Shown here: positions 54,239-62,686 of the stretch, piece after piece
Position numbering within the stretch: position 1 is the first letter of the stretch
How the letters are laid out: each line of letters begins with the position of its first letter
Assembly: GCA_964572845.1 (NCBI GenBank)
Contig: CAZNFX010000006.1
Span: forward strand, 62,001 to 126,000
From: Bin55 sp964572845
Lineage (GTDB): Bacteria; Pseudomonadota; Gammaproteobacteria; Pseudomonadales; Azotimanducaceae
Length of the DNA stretch: 64,000 nucleotides
Reading direction: 5' to 3'
Notes under the pieces: generated by a model
Seen by the model: only the letters and a program-made list of their open reading frames with translations
What the model was told of the DNA's origin: nothing
The model's database searches: none
Made by a program: the position numbers and the translations under genes

Positions 54239-55573
54239 TTGCAGCTTATTACGTACGTCAGCGCTCTGCTGGGCGCTTTCCTTATTCTCGTAGCCGTGCA
54301 CGAGTACGGACACTTTGTGGCGGCTCGGAAATTGGGCGTCAAGGTGCTTCGCTTTTCAATCGGACTGGGACCCATCGTTTGGCGACGCGTGTCCAAGGGC
54401 GGCACGGAGTTTGCGATTTCGTCGATTCCACTTGGCGGATATATCGCCATGCTGGACACTCGCACCCATGAAGTGCCGTCGCACGAGGAGCACCAAGCGT
54501 TCGACCGCGTTGCTCCCTGGCGTCAGATAGTCATAGCGTCGGCAGGTCCGCTAGCGAACCTGGTGCTAGCTGTCGTGTTGTTCTGGGCGGTTAGTTTCAA
54601 CGGGGTTCAGGCTGCAGTTCCCTATGTCGGTCAAGTTCAGCAGGATTCACCTGCATATGCGTCAGGATTGCGTGGTGGCGAAGAAATCGTCGCTGTGGAT
54701 GGAGTTCCCGTAGCGCAATGGATGGATGTGTATCGAAACATACTTAAGAGGGTTGGGGACACAGGGACTTTGACCTTAGAGATTTCGACTCGCTCTGGAG
54801 AATCTCACAGTCACGAGTTTCAGCTCGAAAACTGGTTGCGTGGCGAAGGCGAACCGGACGTATTGGCGGAATTGGGCATACGGCAGGGAGTGCTTCCCGT
54901 TGTTCAAGCAGTGGAGGAGAATTCCCCCGCAGACATTGCCGGTCTGATGGAAGGCGATCGCTTCGTGATAGTCGATGGGACCGAAGTCCTCGTGTGGCAG
55001 GAAGTGGTCGACATCATTCAAGCGTCTCCTAGCACCGAATTGGATATTGTCATAGAGCGTGACGGTCTCCGCTATCCGATCAAAGCCACACCCTCGAACC
55101 AAGTCGCGCCCGACGGGTCAATTTTCGGCAGGTTGGGCGTTGGTCCGAGAGTGGATGCCCGGGAGATCGCACAAGGCCCCTTGGAAAGCCTGGCGTATGC
55201 GACATCGGAAACGTGGGACTTCACAGTGCTCACGGTCACTTCAATCAAGAAAATGATCACGGGAGATATGGACACTTCGAACTTGGCGGGTCCAATAGCC
55301 ATTGCGCATATAGCGGGAACTGTCGCGCAGCGCGGATTGGACTATTACCTCCAACTGATCGCGATGCTGTCTATCAGCTTATTCCTTATCAACTTGCTGC
55401 CCATTCCAATTCTTGACGGCGGTCACATTGTGTATGCACTCATCGAAATGGTCACTCGACGCCGGGTGTCGCTCCGAGTTCAGCGAGCAGCTTCCATGGC
55501 GGGCATGGCCATATTGGGATGTTTGCTCGTGCTTGTAATCTATAACGACTTGACCAGATTGGCAGGCGGCTAA
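54239..55573 (+). CDS. rseP: Site-2 protease RseP
   Basis: 444 aa, TTG start with GAGG about 6 nt upstream. RseP cleaves anti-sigma factor RseA inside the membrane after DegS, releasing sigma-E, and clears signal peptides. The zinc motif is HEYGH near residue 22 and the second motif is LLPIPILDGGH near 390. Two PDZ domains lie at about 130-290. Four membrane helices. It precedes bamA by 36 bp, a conserved pairing. The ECF factor at 20142 is not its obvious partner. Confidence 0.95.
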   Translation: MQLITYVSALLGAFLILVAVHEYGHFVAARKLGVKVLRFSIGLGPIVWRRVSKGGTEFAISSIPLGGYIAMLDTRTHEVPSHEEHQAFDRVAPWRQIVIASAGPLANLVLAVVLFWAVSFNGVQAAVPYVGQVQQDSPAYASGLRGGEEIVAVDGVPVAQWMDVYRNILKRVGDTGTLTLEISTRSGESHSHEFQLENWLRGEGEPDVLAELGIRQGVLPVVQAVEENSPADIAGLMEGDRFVIVDGTEVLVWQEVVDIIQASPSTELDIVIERDGLRYPIKATPSNQVAPDGSIFGRLGVGPRVDAREIAQGPLESLAYATSETWDFTVLTVTSIKKMITGDMDTSNLAGPIAIAHIAGTVAQRGLDYYLQLIAMLSISLFLINLLPIPILDGGHIVYALIEMVTRRRVSLRVQRAASMAGMAILGCLLVLVIYNDLTRLAGG

Positions 55574-55609
55574 TGTGGTTGCCATGCTAGTGTCACGGGA
55601 GGTCAACCC

Positions 55610-57961
55610 ATGAAATTCCTTAGTTCCTATGTCAAAGCTTGCGCTATTGTCGCGAGCCTATCCCTCGGCGTGGTGCTTTCGGCCAACTACAGTTTCACTG
55701 TCGAGGACATTCGACTGAAGGGACTCATGCGGGTGTCCGCGGGTACCGTCTTCAATGAATTGACCTTGGACGTACAGGATACGGCGGATCCTTTGGCGAT
55801 CCGGCAACTCATTCGCGAGTTGTTTGCGACAGGCTATTTCGACGACATTCGAGTGTCCCGCGAGGAGAACGTAATTGTCGTTGAACTTGTAGAGAGGCCA
55901 GCCATAGACTCCATTGCAATCGAAGGCAACAAAGCGATCAAGACGGAAGACCTGCTGGAGGGATTGGCGGGACAAGGGCTTCGCGAAGGGGAAATCTTCA
56001 AGCAGTCCACTTTGGATCGAGTGAGCATTGAACTGCGACGTCAATACGTTGCACAGGGACAGTACACCGCCGATATCAAGACGGACATTCAAGAATTGGC
56101 ACGCAACCGGGTTGCGATCAAGATCGAAATAGAGGAAGGGAGAAAGTCCGGCATACGGCAAATCGAATTTGTTGGCAACAATACGTTCACAAAGAAACAG
56201 CTTGTCGAGGTGATGGAACTGAAGGAACCTACATTGCTTGGGTTCATTCGAGGAAACAACCAGTATTCGCGCCAAAAGCTCCAAGGCGATCTTGAGTCGC
56301 TGCAAGCGTTCTACCGCGACAGAGGCTACGTTGAGTTTCAAATCCTGTCGACACAAGTGAGCATGGCGCCAGATCGTAAACAGGTTTACCTCACGATCAG
56401 TATTACCGAAGGCGAGAAGTTTCGCGTTGACGATGTCGACATTTTGGGAGATTTGGACGAATTGGATCCGGATGAGCTGCGTAGCTTCATCGGAGTAGAG
56501 AAGGGCGAGATCTTTTCGAGTGCAAATGTCACGAGAACGGAGGAAGTCCTTACGGCTCTCTTGTCGAACCGGGGCTATACATTCGGGTCGGTATCGGGTG
56601 TGCCCGAAATTAAGGAAAACGCTCTAGTTGACATCAATTTCGTAATTAACACAGGACGGCGAACTTATGTCCGACGGATCAACTTCCTGGGAAACACCGT
56701 AACCCAGGACAGCGTGTTGCGTCGAGAAATGCGCCAGCTGGAAAGCGCTTGGGCATCTACGCGGGCCATTGACCTTTCAAAGACTCGCTTGGAACGATTG
56801 GGTTTCTTCAGTGAGGTCACTCTGGAGACGCCCGCTGTTGATGGAACTGACGATCAAATCGACGTCACAGTGATGGTTGAGGAGCAGCCTACGGGATCCA
56901 TTTCAGGAACAGTTGGCTACCAGAAATACAGTGGTTTGCTGTTAGGCGCGAGCTTCGAGCAAAGCAACATAGGAGGCACCGGAAATAGCCTTGCGGTTGG
57001 TGTCAACTGGAGTGACTACAACAGAAGTGCGAATCTCTCGTTCTTCAATCCCTACTTTACGGAGAGGGGAGTGAGCAGGGGTGTCAGTGTGTACTACAAC
57101 GACACCAACTATAGTTCGGCCTATAGCTTTACCAGGTTCTCGACAAGTTCCTTTGGGGCGGGCATAAATTTTGGCTTTCCGATTAGCGAAGTAAGGCGAT
57201 TGCAGTTTTCGGGGCGCGTGGAGTGGACGGACATCGCACAAGGCTACAACGAGGCGTTGGAGATTTCCGATTTCGTGGATGAGGCCGGCGCAAAGTTCCT
57301 GAACTACAAGGTCGAAACGCTTTGGGCTCACTCAACGCTGGATCGCCCCATGTTTGCTATGCGAGGCAATAGGCATATTGCAGCCGTGGAGTTCGTACTC
57401 CCAGGCAGCGATTTGCAGTTTCTTCGGGCCACCTACAAGGCGGATTGGTATCTGCCTCTGCGCCGGTATTGGTCCTTGCACTTCCGCGGGAACTTCGGTG
57501 TGGGAAGAGCCTATGGCAACACCTCGGTCTTTCCGTTCTTCGAAAACTTCTATGCTGGAGGCTTCGGTTCCGTGCGTGGGTACGAAAGACACACTTTGGG
57601 GCCCCGAAGCACTCCCAGAGGAACAACGGCGATCTACTATCCTGAAGGACGTCCGTTTGGCGGCAACGTATTGATTGAGGGATCTGCCGAGCTAGTCTTT
57701 CCGGTTCCCTTTCTCGAGCAGGTTGGGCAGATTCGCACAGTGGCCTTTTTGGACGCTGGCAATGTGTTCAACACGAACTGCCCGGAAGACAGCATTGGCT
57801 GCTTCTATCCGGATGCTGACGAACTGCGTTATTCGGTTGGCTTGGGCGTCTCCTGGATCACCAGAATGGGTCCAATGTCGTTCTCCCTTTCGCTTCCGTT
57901 CAACAACGAAGCCTTCGATGAGACCGAAGGATTCTCGTTTGAAGTGGGTCAATCCTTCTGA
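55610..57961 (+). CDS. bamA: Outer membrane protein assembly factor BamA
   Basis: 783 aa. BamA inserts beta-barrel proteins into the outer membrane. A signal peptide ends near residue 25 (LSLGVVLSANYS). Five POTRA domains span about 26-425 (opening FTVEDIRLKGLMRVSAG in POTRA1). The 16-strand barrel follows, with the VRGYERHTLGP loop of the Omp85 family and a C-terminal phenylalanine (VGQSF). GGGAGGT at 55597-55603 supports the start. It would assemble the GspD-independent porins and the predicted autotransporter barrel in this window. Confidence 0.96.
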   Translation: MKFLSSYVKACAIVASLSLGVVLSANYSFTVEDIRLKGLMRVSAGTVFNELTLDVQDTADPLAIRQLIRELFATGYFDDIRVSREENVIVVELVERPAIDSIAIEGNKAIKTEDLLEGLAGQGLREGEIFKQSTLDRVSIELRRQYVAQGQYTADIKTDIQELARNRVAIKIEIEEGRKSGIRQIEFVGNNTFTKKQLVEVMELKEPTLLGFIRGNNQYSRQKLQGDLESLQAFYRDRGYVEFQILSTQVSMAPDRKQVYLTISITEGEKFRVDDVDILGDLDELDPDELRSFIGVEKGEIFSSANVTRTEEVLTALLSNRGYTFGSVSGVPEIKENALVDINFVINTGRRTYVRRINFLGNTVTQDSVLRREMRQLESAWASTRAIDLSKTRLERLGFFSEVTLETPAVDGTDDQIDVTVMVEEQPTGSISGTVGYQKYSGLLLGASFEQSNIGGTGNSLAVGVNWSDYNRSANLSFFNPYFTERGVSRGVSVYYNDTNYSSAYSFTRFSTSSFGAGINFGFPISEVRRLQFSGRVEWTDIAQGYNEALEISDFVDEAGAKFLNYKVETLWAHSTLDRPMFAMRGNRHIAAVEFVLPGSDLQFLRATYKADWYLPLRRYWSLHFRGNFGVGRAYGNTSVFPFFENFYAGGFGSVRGYERHTLGPRSTPRGTTAIYYPEGRPFGGNVLIEGSAELVFPVPFLEQVGQIRTVAFLDAGNVFNTNCPEDSIGCFYPDADELRYSVGLGVSWITRMGPMSFSLSLPFNNEAFDETEGFSFEVGQSF

Positions 57962-57975
57962 TTGGCCACACAGAG

Positions 57976-58006
57976 TCGACAGTGTCGGTTAGGTGATACT
58001 TATAAT
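57976..58006 (+). promoter_or_regulatory. Possible promoter before skp
   Basis: TCGACA (57976-57981) and a perfect TATAAT (58001-58006) are 19 nt apart, slightly long, in the 108-bp gap between bamA and skp. This could add transcription of skp and downstream genes. Confidence 0.35.
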
Positions 58007-58069
58007 TTACGCCCCACACTGGCTGACGACCACGACACTGTGCGAGAAGCGGTGTAGATAGGAGCATTC

Positions 58070-58648
58070 ATGAATTCACGCCTTTTCAGAATTGTTGGCA
58101 CGCTCTTGGTAGCGCTTGTTGCTGCTTCTGCGCATGCGCAACTCAAGATCGCGGTTGTCGACCCCACCGTTGCGGTTCTCGAATCCGACGAAGCACAGGA
58201 ACTCATGACAATCGCTCAAGAGAAACTGGTGCCGGAACAGGAACGATTGCAGGGGCTCCAAGTGGAACTCGAAGAACTGCGCAATCGTCGACAAACAGAT
58301 AACGAAATAATGTCGGAATCCGAAAAAGCGGAAATGGATCGGGAAATAGAGGACAAGCAGCTCGATCTGAATTTTGGGGTGGAAAGATTCAACAGGAGGC
58401 TAACCGAAGAACGAAACGCGATATTCGAATCGTTGGGTCCGAAGTTTCAAGCTGTACTAGCCGACTTGATTGAGCTTGAAGGTTACGACGTGGTGCTCAA
58501 CGGAAATCCCCAATTGGTTTTCTACGTCAACCCTAAGCACAACATAACACGCAAGATTACAGAACGACTCAATGATCGTAGAGGCGATGCACCGTTGCAG
58601 GCAAGCGAGGACGATGCCCAGACTGAGGAAGATGCCGAGACCGAGTAA
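58070..58648 (+). CDS. skp: Periplasmic chaperone Skp/OmpH
   Basis: 192 aa. Skp is a trimeric jellyfish-shaped chaperone that carries unfolded outer-membrane proteins to BamA. A signal peptide ends near LVAASAHAQ (about residue 24). The mature part starts LKIAVVDPTVAVLESDEAQ in pieces, followed by a long charged coiled-coil. The C-terminal 25 residues form an acidic tail (DDAQTEEDAETE) not usual in Escherichia coli Skp. AGGAG lies about 6 nt before the ATG. Confidence 0.9.
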   Translation: MNSRLFRIVGTLLVALVAASAHAQLKIAVVDPTVAVLESDEAQELMTIAQEKLVPEQERLQGLQVELEELRNRRQTDNEIMSESEKAEMDREIEDKQLDLNFGVERFNRRLTEERNAIFESLGPKFQAVLADLIELEGYDVVLNGNPQLVFYVNPKHNITRKITERLNDRRGDAPLQASEDDAQTEEDAETE

Positions 58649-58668
58649 GCACCAGTGGCTCACAAGCT

Positions 58669-59697
58669 GTGTACTCGATTGAAGAAGTCGCTCGACGGAT
58701 TAGCGCGTCAGTAGTTGGCGACCCGGCAACACCCCTGGAACGAATTGCTTCGATTACGAACGCAGGTCCAGGAGATTTAACCCACCTCTCTCACTCTCAC
58801 TATCGCAAGCACCTGAACGACACCGGCGCATCTGCCGTCATTCTTTCCCAATCAGATCTTGAGCACTGTCCCACGAACGCATTGGTTGTGGAGAACCCTA
58901 GTTATGCTTACGCGGTTGCGTCGCAAATGTTCGATGATCGGCCGCGCGTGCCGATAGGAATCCACGAGAAAACTGAAGTACATCCTTCGGCTGTTATTGG
59001 CGACGAAGTGCGAATTGGTCCGTTCGTCGTAATCGAGGCGAATGTTGAGATCGGGGACCGAGTGGAAATCGGTGCCAATTGCCGAATTGGCAAAGGGAGT
59101 CGCGTAGGCGCAGACTCGGTTCTAGCAGGATCCGTCATTATTTACCATAATGTACGGTTTGGCGACCGTTGTTTCGTTCACGCCAACTCCGTGATTGGTG
59201 CTGACGGCTTCGGATTTGTACCGGACCAGCAAGGAAGGCTGGAACGTGTAGCGCAATTGGGTGGAGTGACCATAGGAGACGATGTGGTTGTCGGTGCATC
59301 GAACACAATAGATCGTGGTGCAATCGACGACACGATTATCGAAGATGGAGTCAAGTTGGACGACCAAGTTCACATTGGACACAACTGTAAAGTTGGGGCG
59401 CACTCCATGTTGTGTGGCTGCACAGGCTTGGGAGGAAGCGTCACCATCGGCCGACACTGTGTACTAGCTGGCGGCGTTGGAGTGGCAGGAACCGGACCAC
59501 TATCCATTGCTGATGGAGTTCAGGTTGGCGCCATGACGTACGTAAGCAGGTCGATAGATCAGCCCGGGGCGTACCAAGGAGCGGCATTGCACACACCGCT
59601 GAATAAGTGGCGACGAAACATGATGCGATTGGCAGAACTGGATGGTCTGGCTAAACGCCTTGGCAGACTTGAAAGAAGACTTGGCGATAAGCCATAG
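58669..59697 (+). CDS. lpxD: UDP-3-O-(3-hydroxyacyl)glucosamine N-acyltransferase
   Basis: 342 aa, GTG start. LpxD adds the N-linked 3-hydroxyacyl chain in lipid A synthesis. An N-terminal uridine-binding domain (residues 1-95) precedes left-handed beta-helix hexapeptide repeats (IGDEVRIGPFVVIEANVEIG and similar). The catalytic histidine lies in HIGHNCKVG, and NSVIGADGFGF is conserved. It directly follows skp and precedes fabZ, the usual order. Confidence 0.95.
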   Translation: MYSIEEVARRISASVVGDPATPLERIASITNAGPGDLTHLSHSHYRKHLNDTGASAVILSQSDLEHCPTNALVVENPSYAYAVASQMFDDRPRVPIGIHEKTEVHPSAVIGDEVRIGPFVVIEANVEIGDRVEIGANCRIGKGSRVGADSVLAGSVIIYHNVRFGDRCFVHANSVIGADGFGFVPDQQGRLERVAQLGGVTIGDDVVVGASNTIDRGAIDDTIIEDGVKLDDQVHIGHNCKVGAHSMLCGCTGLGGSVTIGRHCVLAGGVGVAGTGPLSIADGVQVGAMTYVSRSIDQPGAYQGAALHTPLNKWRRNMMRLAELDGLAKRLGRLERRLGDKP

Positions 59698-59710
59698 AAT
59701 TGCCTGACAC

Positions 59711-60169
59711 TTGATGCACCGTATGAACTCAATGGAAAGCGTAGAGATCCAGGAATACCTTCCACATCGCTATCCCTTTTTGCTTGTGGACCGCGTGGTG
59801 GAGGTTGAGAGCGGTGACCACATCGTTGGCATCAAGAACGTCACAATCAATGAACCGTTTTTTCAAGGCCATTTCCCTGCTCACCCCATCATGCCGGGTG
59901 TGCTCATAATTGAAGCGCTTGCGCAACTGTCTGGAATTCTCGCTTCGGTGACTAAGTCGATTCGTCCTGCTTTGGACGGTTATGTGTACTACCTGGCAGG
60001 ACTGGACAAGACTCGGTTCAAACGACCAGTTGAACCGGGCGACGTTTTGCGAATGCACTCAAAGGTGCTGCACGAACGACGTGAAATGATGAAGTTCGAG
60101 TGTAATGCGTTTGTGGACGAGGATCTCGTGTGCACATCGGAACTACTTGTGGCAGGACCAAAGCTCTAG
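59711..60169 (+). CDS. fabZ: 3-hydroxyacyl-ACP dehydratase FabZ
   Basis: 152 aa from TTG 59711; ATG 59732 (MESVEIQEYLPHRYPF) gives 145 aa and is closer to the family start. FabZ dehydrates 3-hydroxyacyl-ACP in fatty-acid elongation and balances lipid A precursor supply. The hot-dog fold motif with the catalytic histidine is FFQGHFPAHPIMPG, and the central helix has EALAQLSG. lpxA, which nearly always follows in gammaproteobacteria, does not. Confidence 0.94.
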   Translation: MMHRMNSMESVEIQEYLPHRYPFLLVDRVVEVESGDHIVGIKNVTINEPFFQGHFPAHPIMPGVLIIEALAQLSGILASVTKSIRPALDGYVYYLAGLDKTRFKRPVEPGDVLRMHSKVLHERREMMKFECNAFVDEDLVCTSELLVAGPKL

Positions 60170-60242
60170 AGTTCGTAGTTCTACGCCGGTGCTCCAGTGG
60201 AAGTATCAAGCCGACAATCTGAATCTCGCCTTAATTTAGTCC

Positions 60243-60827
60243 ATGCTTTTGAAGGTAGTTCCCTACCGCCCCGAATGGCCCAGCATATTTGACGGTTGGC
60301 GCTATCGCATTGCCACTAGGGTCTCGCTGAGCGAAATAGCAGTCGACCACGTGGGTTCGACTGCCGTCCCTGCATTGGAAGCTAAACCTGTAATTGATAT
60401 TCAACTACGCGTGCCGAATGTCGATGAAGCAAAGATTGTGCTTGTCCGCGATCTCGAACCCCTTGGACTAGAGTATCGAGCAGAGGTCTATCAAGACCGA
60501 ATACCTCCCTGGGTTGAAAGTTCCGAAATCGCGTGGCACAAGCTCTACTTTCGCACTTCTCACGATATAGAACACCCAGTTCACCTGCACGTAAGGGCTT
60601 TTGGGCAACCCAACGCCCGATATGCACTACTACTGCGCGATTACTTGCGTGGGCATGGCGTTGCACGTACAGCGTACGGCAAGTTTAAGCTGCTGCTGTC
60701 GGAGCAGACAGCTGATAGGTCGACACCGGGAGGAACCGGTGCTTACCTTGACCTAAAGGATCCGATTTTGGATCTGCTCTACCATGCTGCTGAGCAGTGG
60801 GCAAACCAAGTCGACTGGAAATGTTAG
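60243..60827 (+). CDS. GrpB family (UPF0157) protein in the lpxA position
   Basis: 194 aa. GrpB-family proteins are nucleotidyltransferase-fold proteins without a firmly established reaction; they are unrelated to GrpE. The signature VDHVGSTAVPALEAKPVIDIQL (shown here in two overlapping parts, HVGSTAVPALEAK and KPVIDIQL) is clear, as is the HVRAFGQPNARYALLLRDYLR helix region. It lies 73 bp after fabZ and 51 bp before lpxB, exactly where lpxA is expected. GrpB genes are usually accessory, so insertion here with loss or relocation of lpxA is likely (inference). Confidence 0.85.
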   Translation: MLLKVVPYRPEWPSIFDGWRYRIATRVSLSEIAVDHVGSTAVPALEAKPVIDIQLRVPNVDEAKIVLVRDLEPLGLEYRAEVYQDRIPPWVESSEIAWHKLYFRTSHDIEHPVHLHVRAFGQPNARYALLLRDYLRGHGVARTAYGKFKLLLSEQTADRSTPGGTGAYLDLKDPILDLLYHAAEQWANQVDWKC

Positions 60828-60878
60828 TTCGTGGTGCATACTTGGCTATCCTAATGGAGTGGCAAGGGCATATTCTTT

Positions 60879-62033
60879 GTGAAGGTCGGCATAGTAGCGG
60901 GAGAGGCATCGGGCGATTTGCTTGGTGCGGAGCTAATGGCCGCTTTGCGTCATCGAGACAATGATCTTCAGTTTATAGGCGTAGGTGGTCCGCGCATGGA
61001 TGCTGAGGGTCTGTGTGCGCTTCACAGCATTGATCGATTCTCCATGAATGGATTCGTCGAACCGTTGCTACGCATACCTGAACTCGTTGGATTGTTGAAC
61101 GACTTAGCTGGGAAGCTGGCAAACGTGGATGTCATGGTCGGAGTTGACTTCAATGTGTTCAATTTCATGCTTGAGAGACGTCTCAAGGCGCAAGGCGTAC
61201 CCACCGTTCACTATGTCAGTCCTTCTGTTTACGCGTGGCGCAGAGGACGAGTTCGCAAGATTGAAGAGTGTGTCGACTTGCTTCTTGCGCTATTTCCGTT
61301 TGAGTGTGCGTACTACGAAGACACTTCTGTCGATGTGAGATTTGTCGGCCACCCGCTGGCAGATCGGCTAGATCCCGATAGGGATCGAATTGCCGAGAGA
61401 CAAATGGCTAGGAAGGATCTGTCGATAGACCTTCACTCGACCGTCGTAGCACTGTTGCCAGGCAGTCGAGTATCTGAGCTAAAGTGCCACCTTGAGTTGT
61501 TTTTCAGAGTGGCGGAACGAATCCGGGCTTTACACTCAACAGATGAACGCTTGGTGTTTGTAATTCCCTGTGCAAACGACAGGGCGATGGACAAGGTGCG
61601 GCAGCACGCCAATAGGTTCGGGCACTTGGACGTACGATTAGATAGTGGCAACTCCCTTAGAACCTTTGCGGCCAGCGACGTTGCACTTGTCAAGTCGGGT
61701 ACTAGCACACTGGAAGCGTTGCTGCTTCGTGTGCCTATGGTCGTGACCTATCAGGCAGGTCCCATTACTTATTCCATCGTCCGTTCCGTCTTGCAGACAG
61801 AGTGGGTAGCATTGCCGAACATTCTGGCGCAACGTGAGCTAGTTCCTGAGTTTCTGCAGCAGTCGGGCTCTGGTGAGACGCTGGCACTGGCTGTGTGCAG
61901 CGAGTTGGCTCGCTCAAGAAGCGATCCGGCTTACTTTGCAGCGTTCGACAAGCTGCATCGTTCGCTAAGGAAAGGCAACGCCGCTCGGGCTGCAGATGCA
62001 GTTCTTGATGTGGCAGCGTGTCGCGAGAGTTGA
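60879..62033 (+). CDS. lpxB: Lipid-A-disaccharide synthase
   Basis: 384 aa, GTG start, usual length. LpxB joins UDP-diacylglucosamine and lipid X into the lipid A disaccharide. The GT-B glycosyltransferase opening KVGIVAGEASGDLLGAEL is present, with VGVDFNVFNFMLE, YVSPSVYAWRRGR, FVGHPLAD and the C-terminal KSGTSTLEALL with VVTYQ. The rnhB start overlaps its stop (TGATG). Confidence 0.95.
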   Translation: MKVGIVAGEASGDLLGAELMAALRHRDNDLQFIGVGGPRMDAEGLCALHSIDRFSMNGFVEPLLRIPELVGLLNDLAGKLANVDVMVGVDFNVFNFMLERRLKAQGVPTVHYVSPSVYAWRRGRVRKIEECVDLLLALFPFECAYYEDTSVDVRFVGHPLADRLDPDRDRIAERQMARKDLSIDLHSTVVALLPGSRVSELKCHLELFFRVAERIRALHSTDERLVFVIPCANDRAMDKVRQHANRFGHLDVRLDSGNSLRTFAASDVALVKSGTSTLEALLLRVPMVVTYQAGPITYSIVRSVLQTEWVALPNILAQRELVPEFLQQSGSGETLALAVCSELARSRSDPAYFAAFDKLHRSLRKGNAARAADAVLDVAACRES

Positions 62034-62686
62034 TGTCGTACCAAGTATCGGATCTGCTCGATGGTTTCGACATCGATGACTGTGGCATCGAGTGCGGCGT
62101 GGACGAGGTTGGGCGCGGACCATTGGCTGGTCCAGTCGTTGCGGCTGCAGTAGTTTTGCCGATCGAACCGACAATCGGTGGAATCAGGGACTCGAAGCAA
62201 TTGAGTTCGCGTCGTCGGGAACAATTAGCACAATCCATCCGCGATCATTCAGTAGCTTGGTCGTTGGGTCGATGCGACCCGGTGGAAATCGACGAATTGA
62301 ACATCCTGCGAGCATCGTTGCTTGCAATGGAGAGAGCGGTAGCGAAGATTGGCGTATCCTTCGATGTCGCAATGGTGGATGGAAACATTGCGCCCAATCT
62401 GCAATGCCCCACGGTAACAATCGTTGGAGGAGACGCAAAGGTTCGTTCAATTGGTGCAGCTTCAATACTCGCCAAAGTTGCGCGAGACGAAGAAATGGTC
62501 GTGGCGTCTGAGCACTATCCAAACTATGGATTTCATCGCAACAAGGGTTATCCTACCCCTCAGCACTTGGAAGCTTTGAAGTGCCACGGTCCATGCCCCA
62601 TACACCGAAAATCCTTTCGACCCGTGGCCGACGCGCTCATAAGTAGAAACAATTCAGTCAACTCACGTCCGACCTCACGAATATGA
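62033..62686 (+). CDS. rnhB: Ribonuclease HII
   Basis: 217 aa from ATG 62033, which overlaps the lpxB stop as TGATG with GAGAG just upstream; a GTG at 62018 would add five residues. RNase HII removes RNA from DNA, including single ribonucleotides. Acidic catalytic residues lie in GVDEVGRGPLAGPV, MVDGN and KVARDEEM. Order lpxB-rnhB-dnaE is conserved. dnaE overlaps its stop by 4 nt. Confidence 0.95.
   Translation: MSYQVSDLLDGFDIDDCGIECGVDEVGRGPLAGPVVAAAVVLPIEPTIGGIRDSKQLSSRRREQLAQSIRDHSVAWSLGRCDPVEIDELNILRASLLAMERAVAKIGVSFDVAMVDGNIAPNLQCPTVTIVGGDAKVRSIGAASILAKVARDEEMVVASEHYPNYGFHRNKGYPTPQHLEALKCHGPCPIHRKSFRPVADALISRNNSVNSRPTSRI

Noticed and set aside
60243..60827. Calling the GrpB-family gene a diverged lpxA
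   Set aside because: No hexapeptide repeats are present, and the HVGSTAVP signature is that of GrpB.
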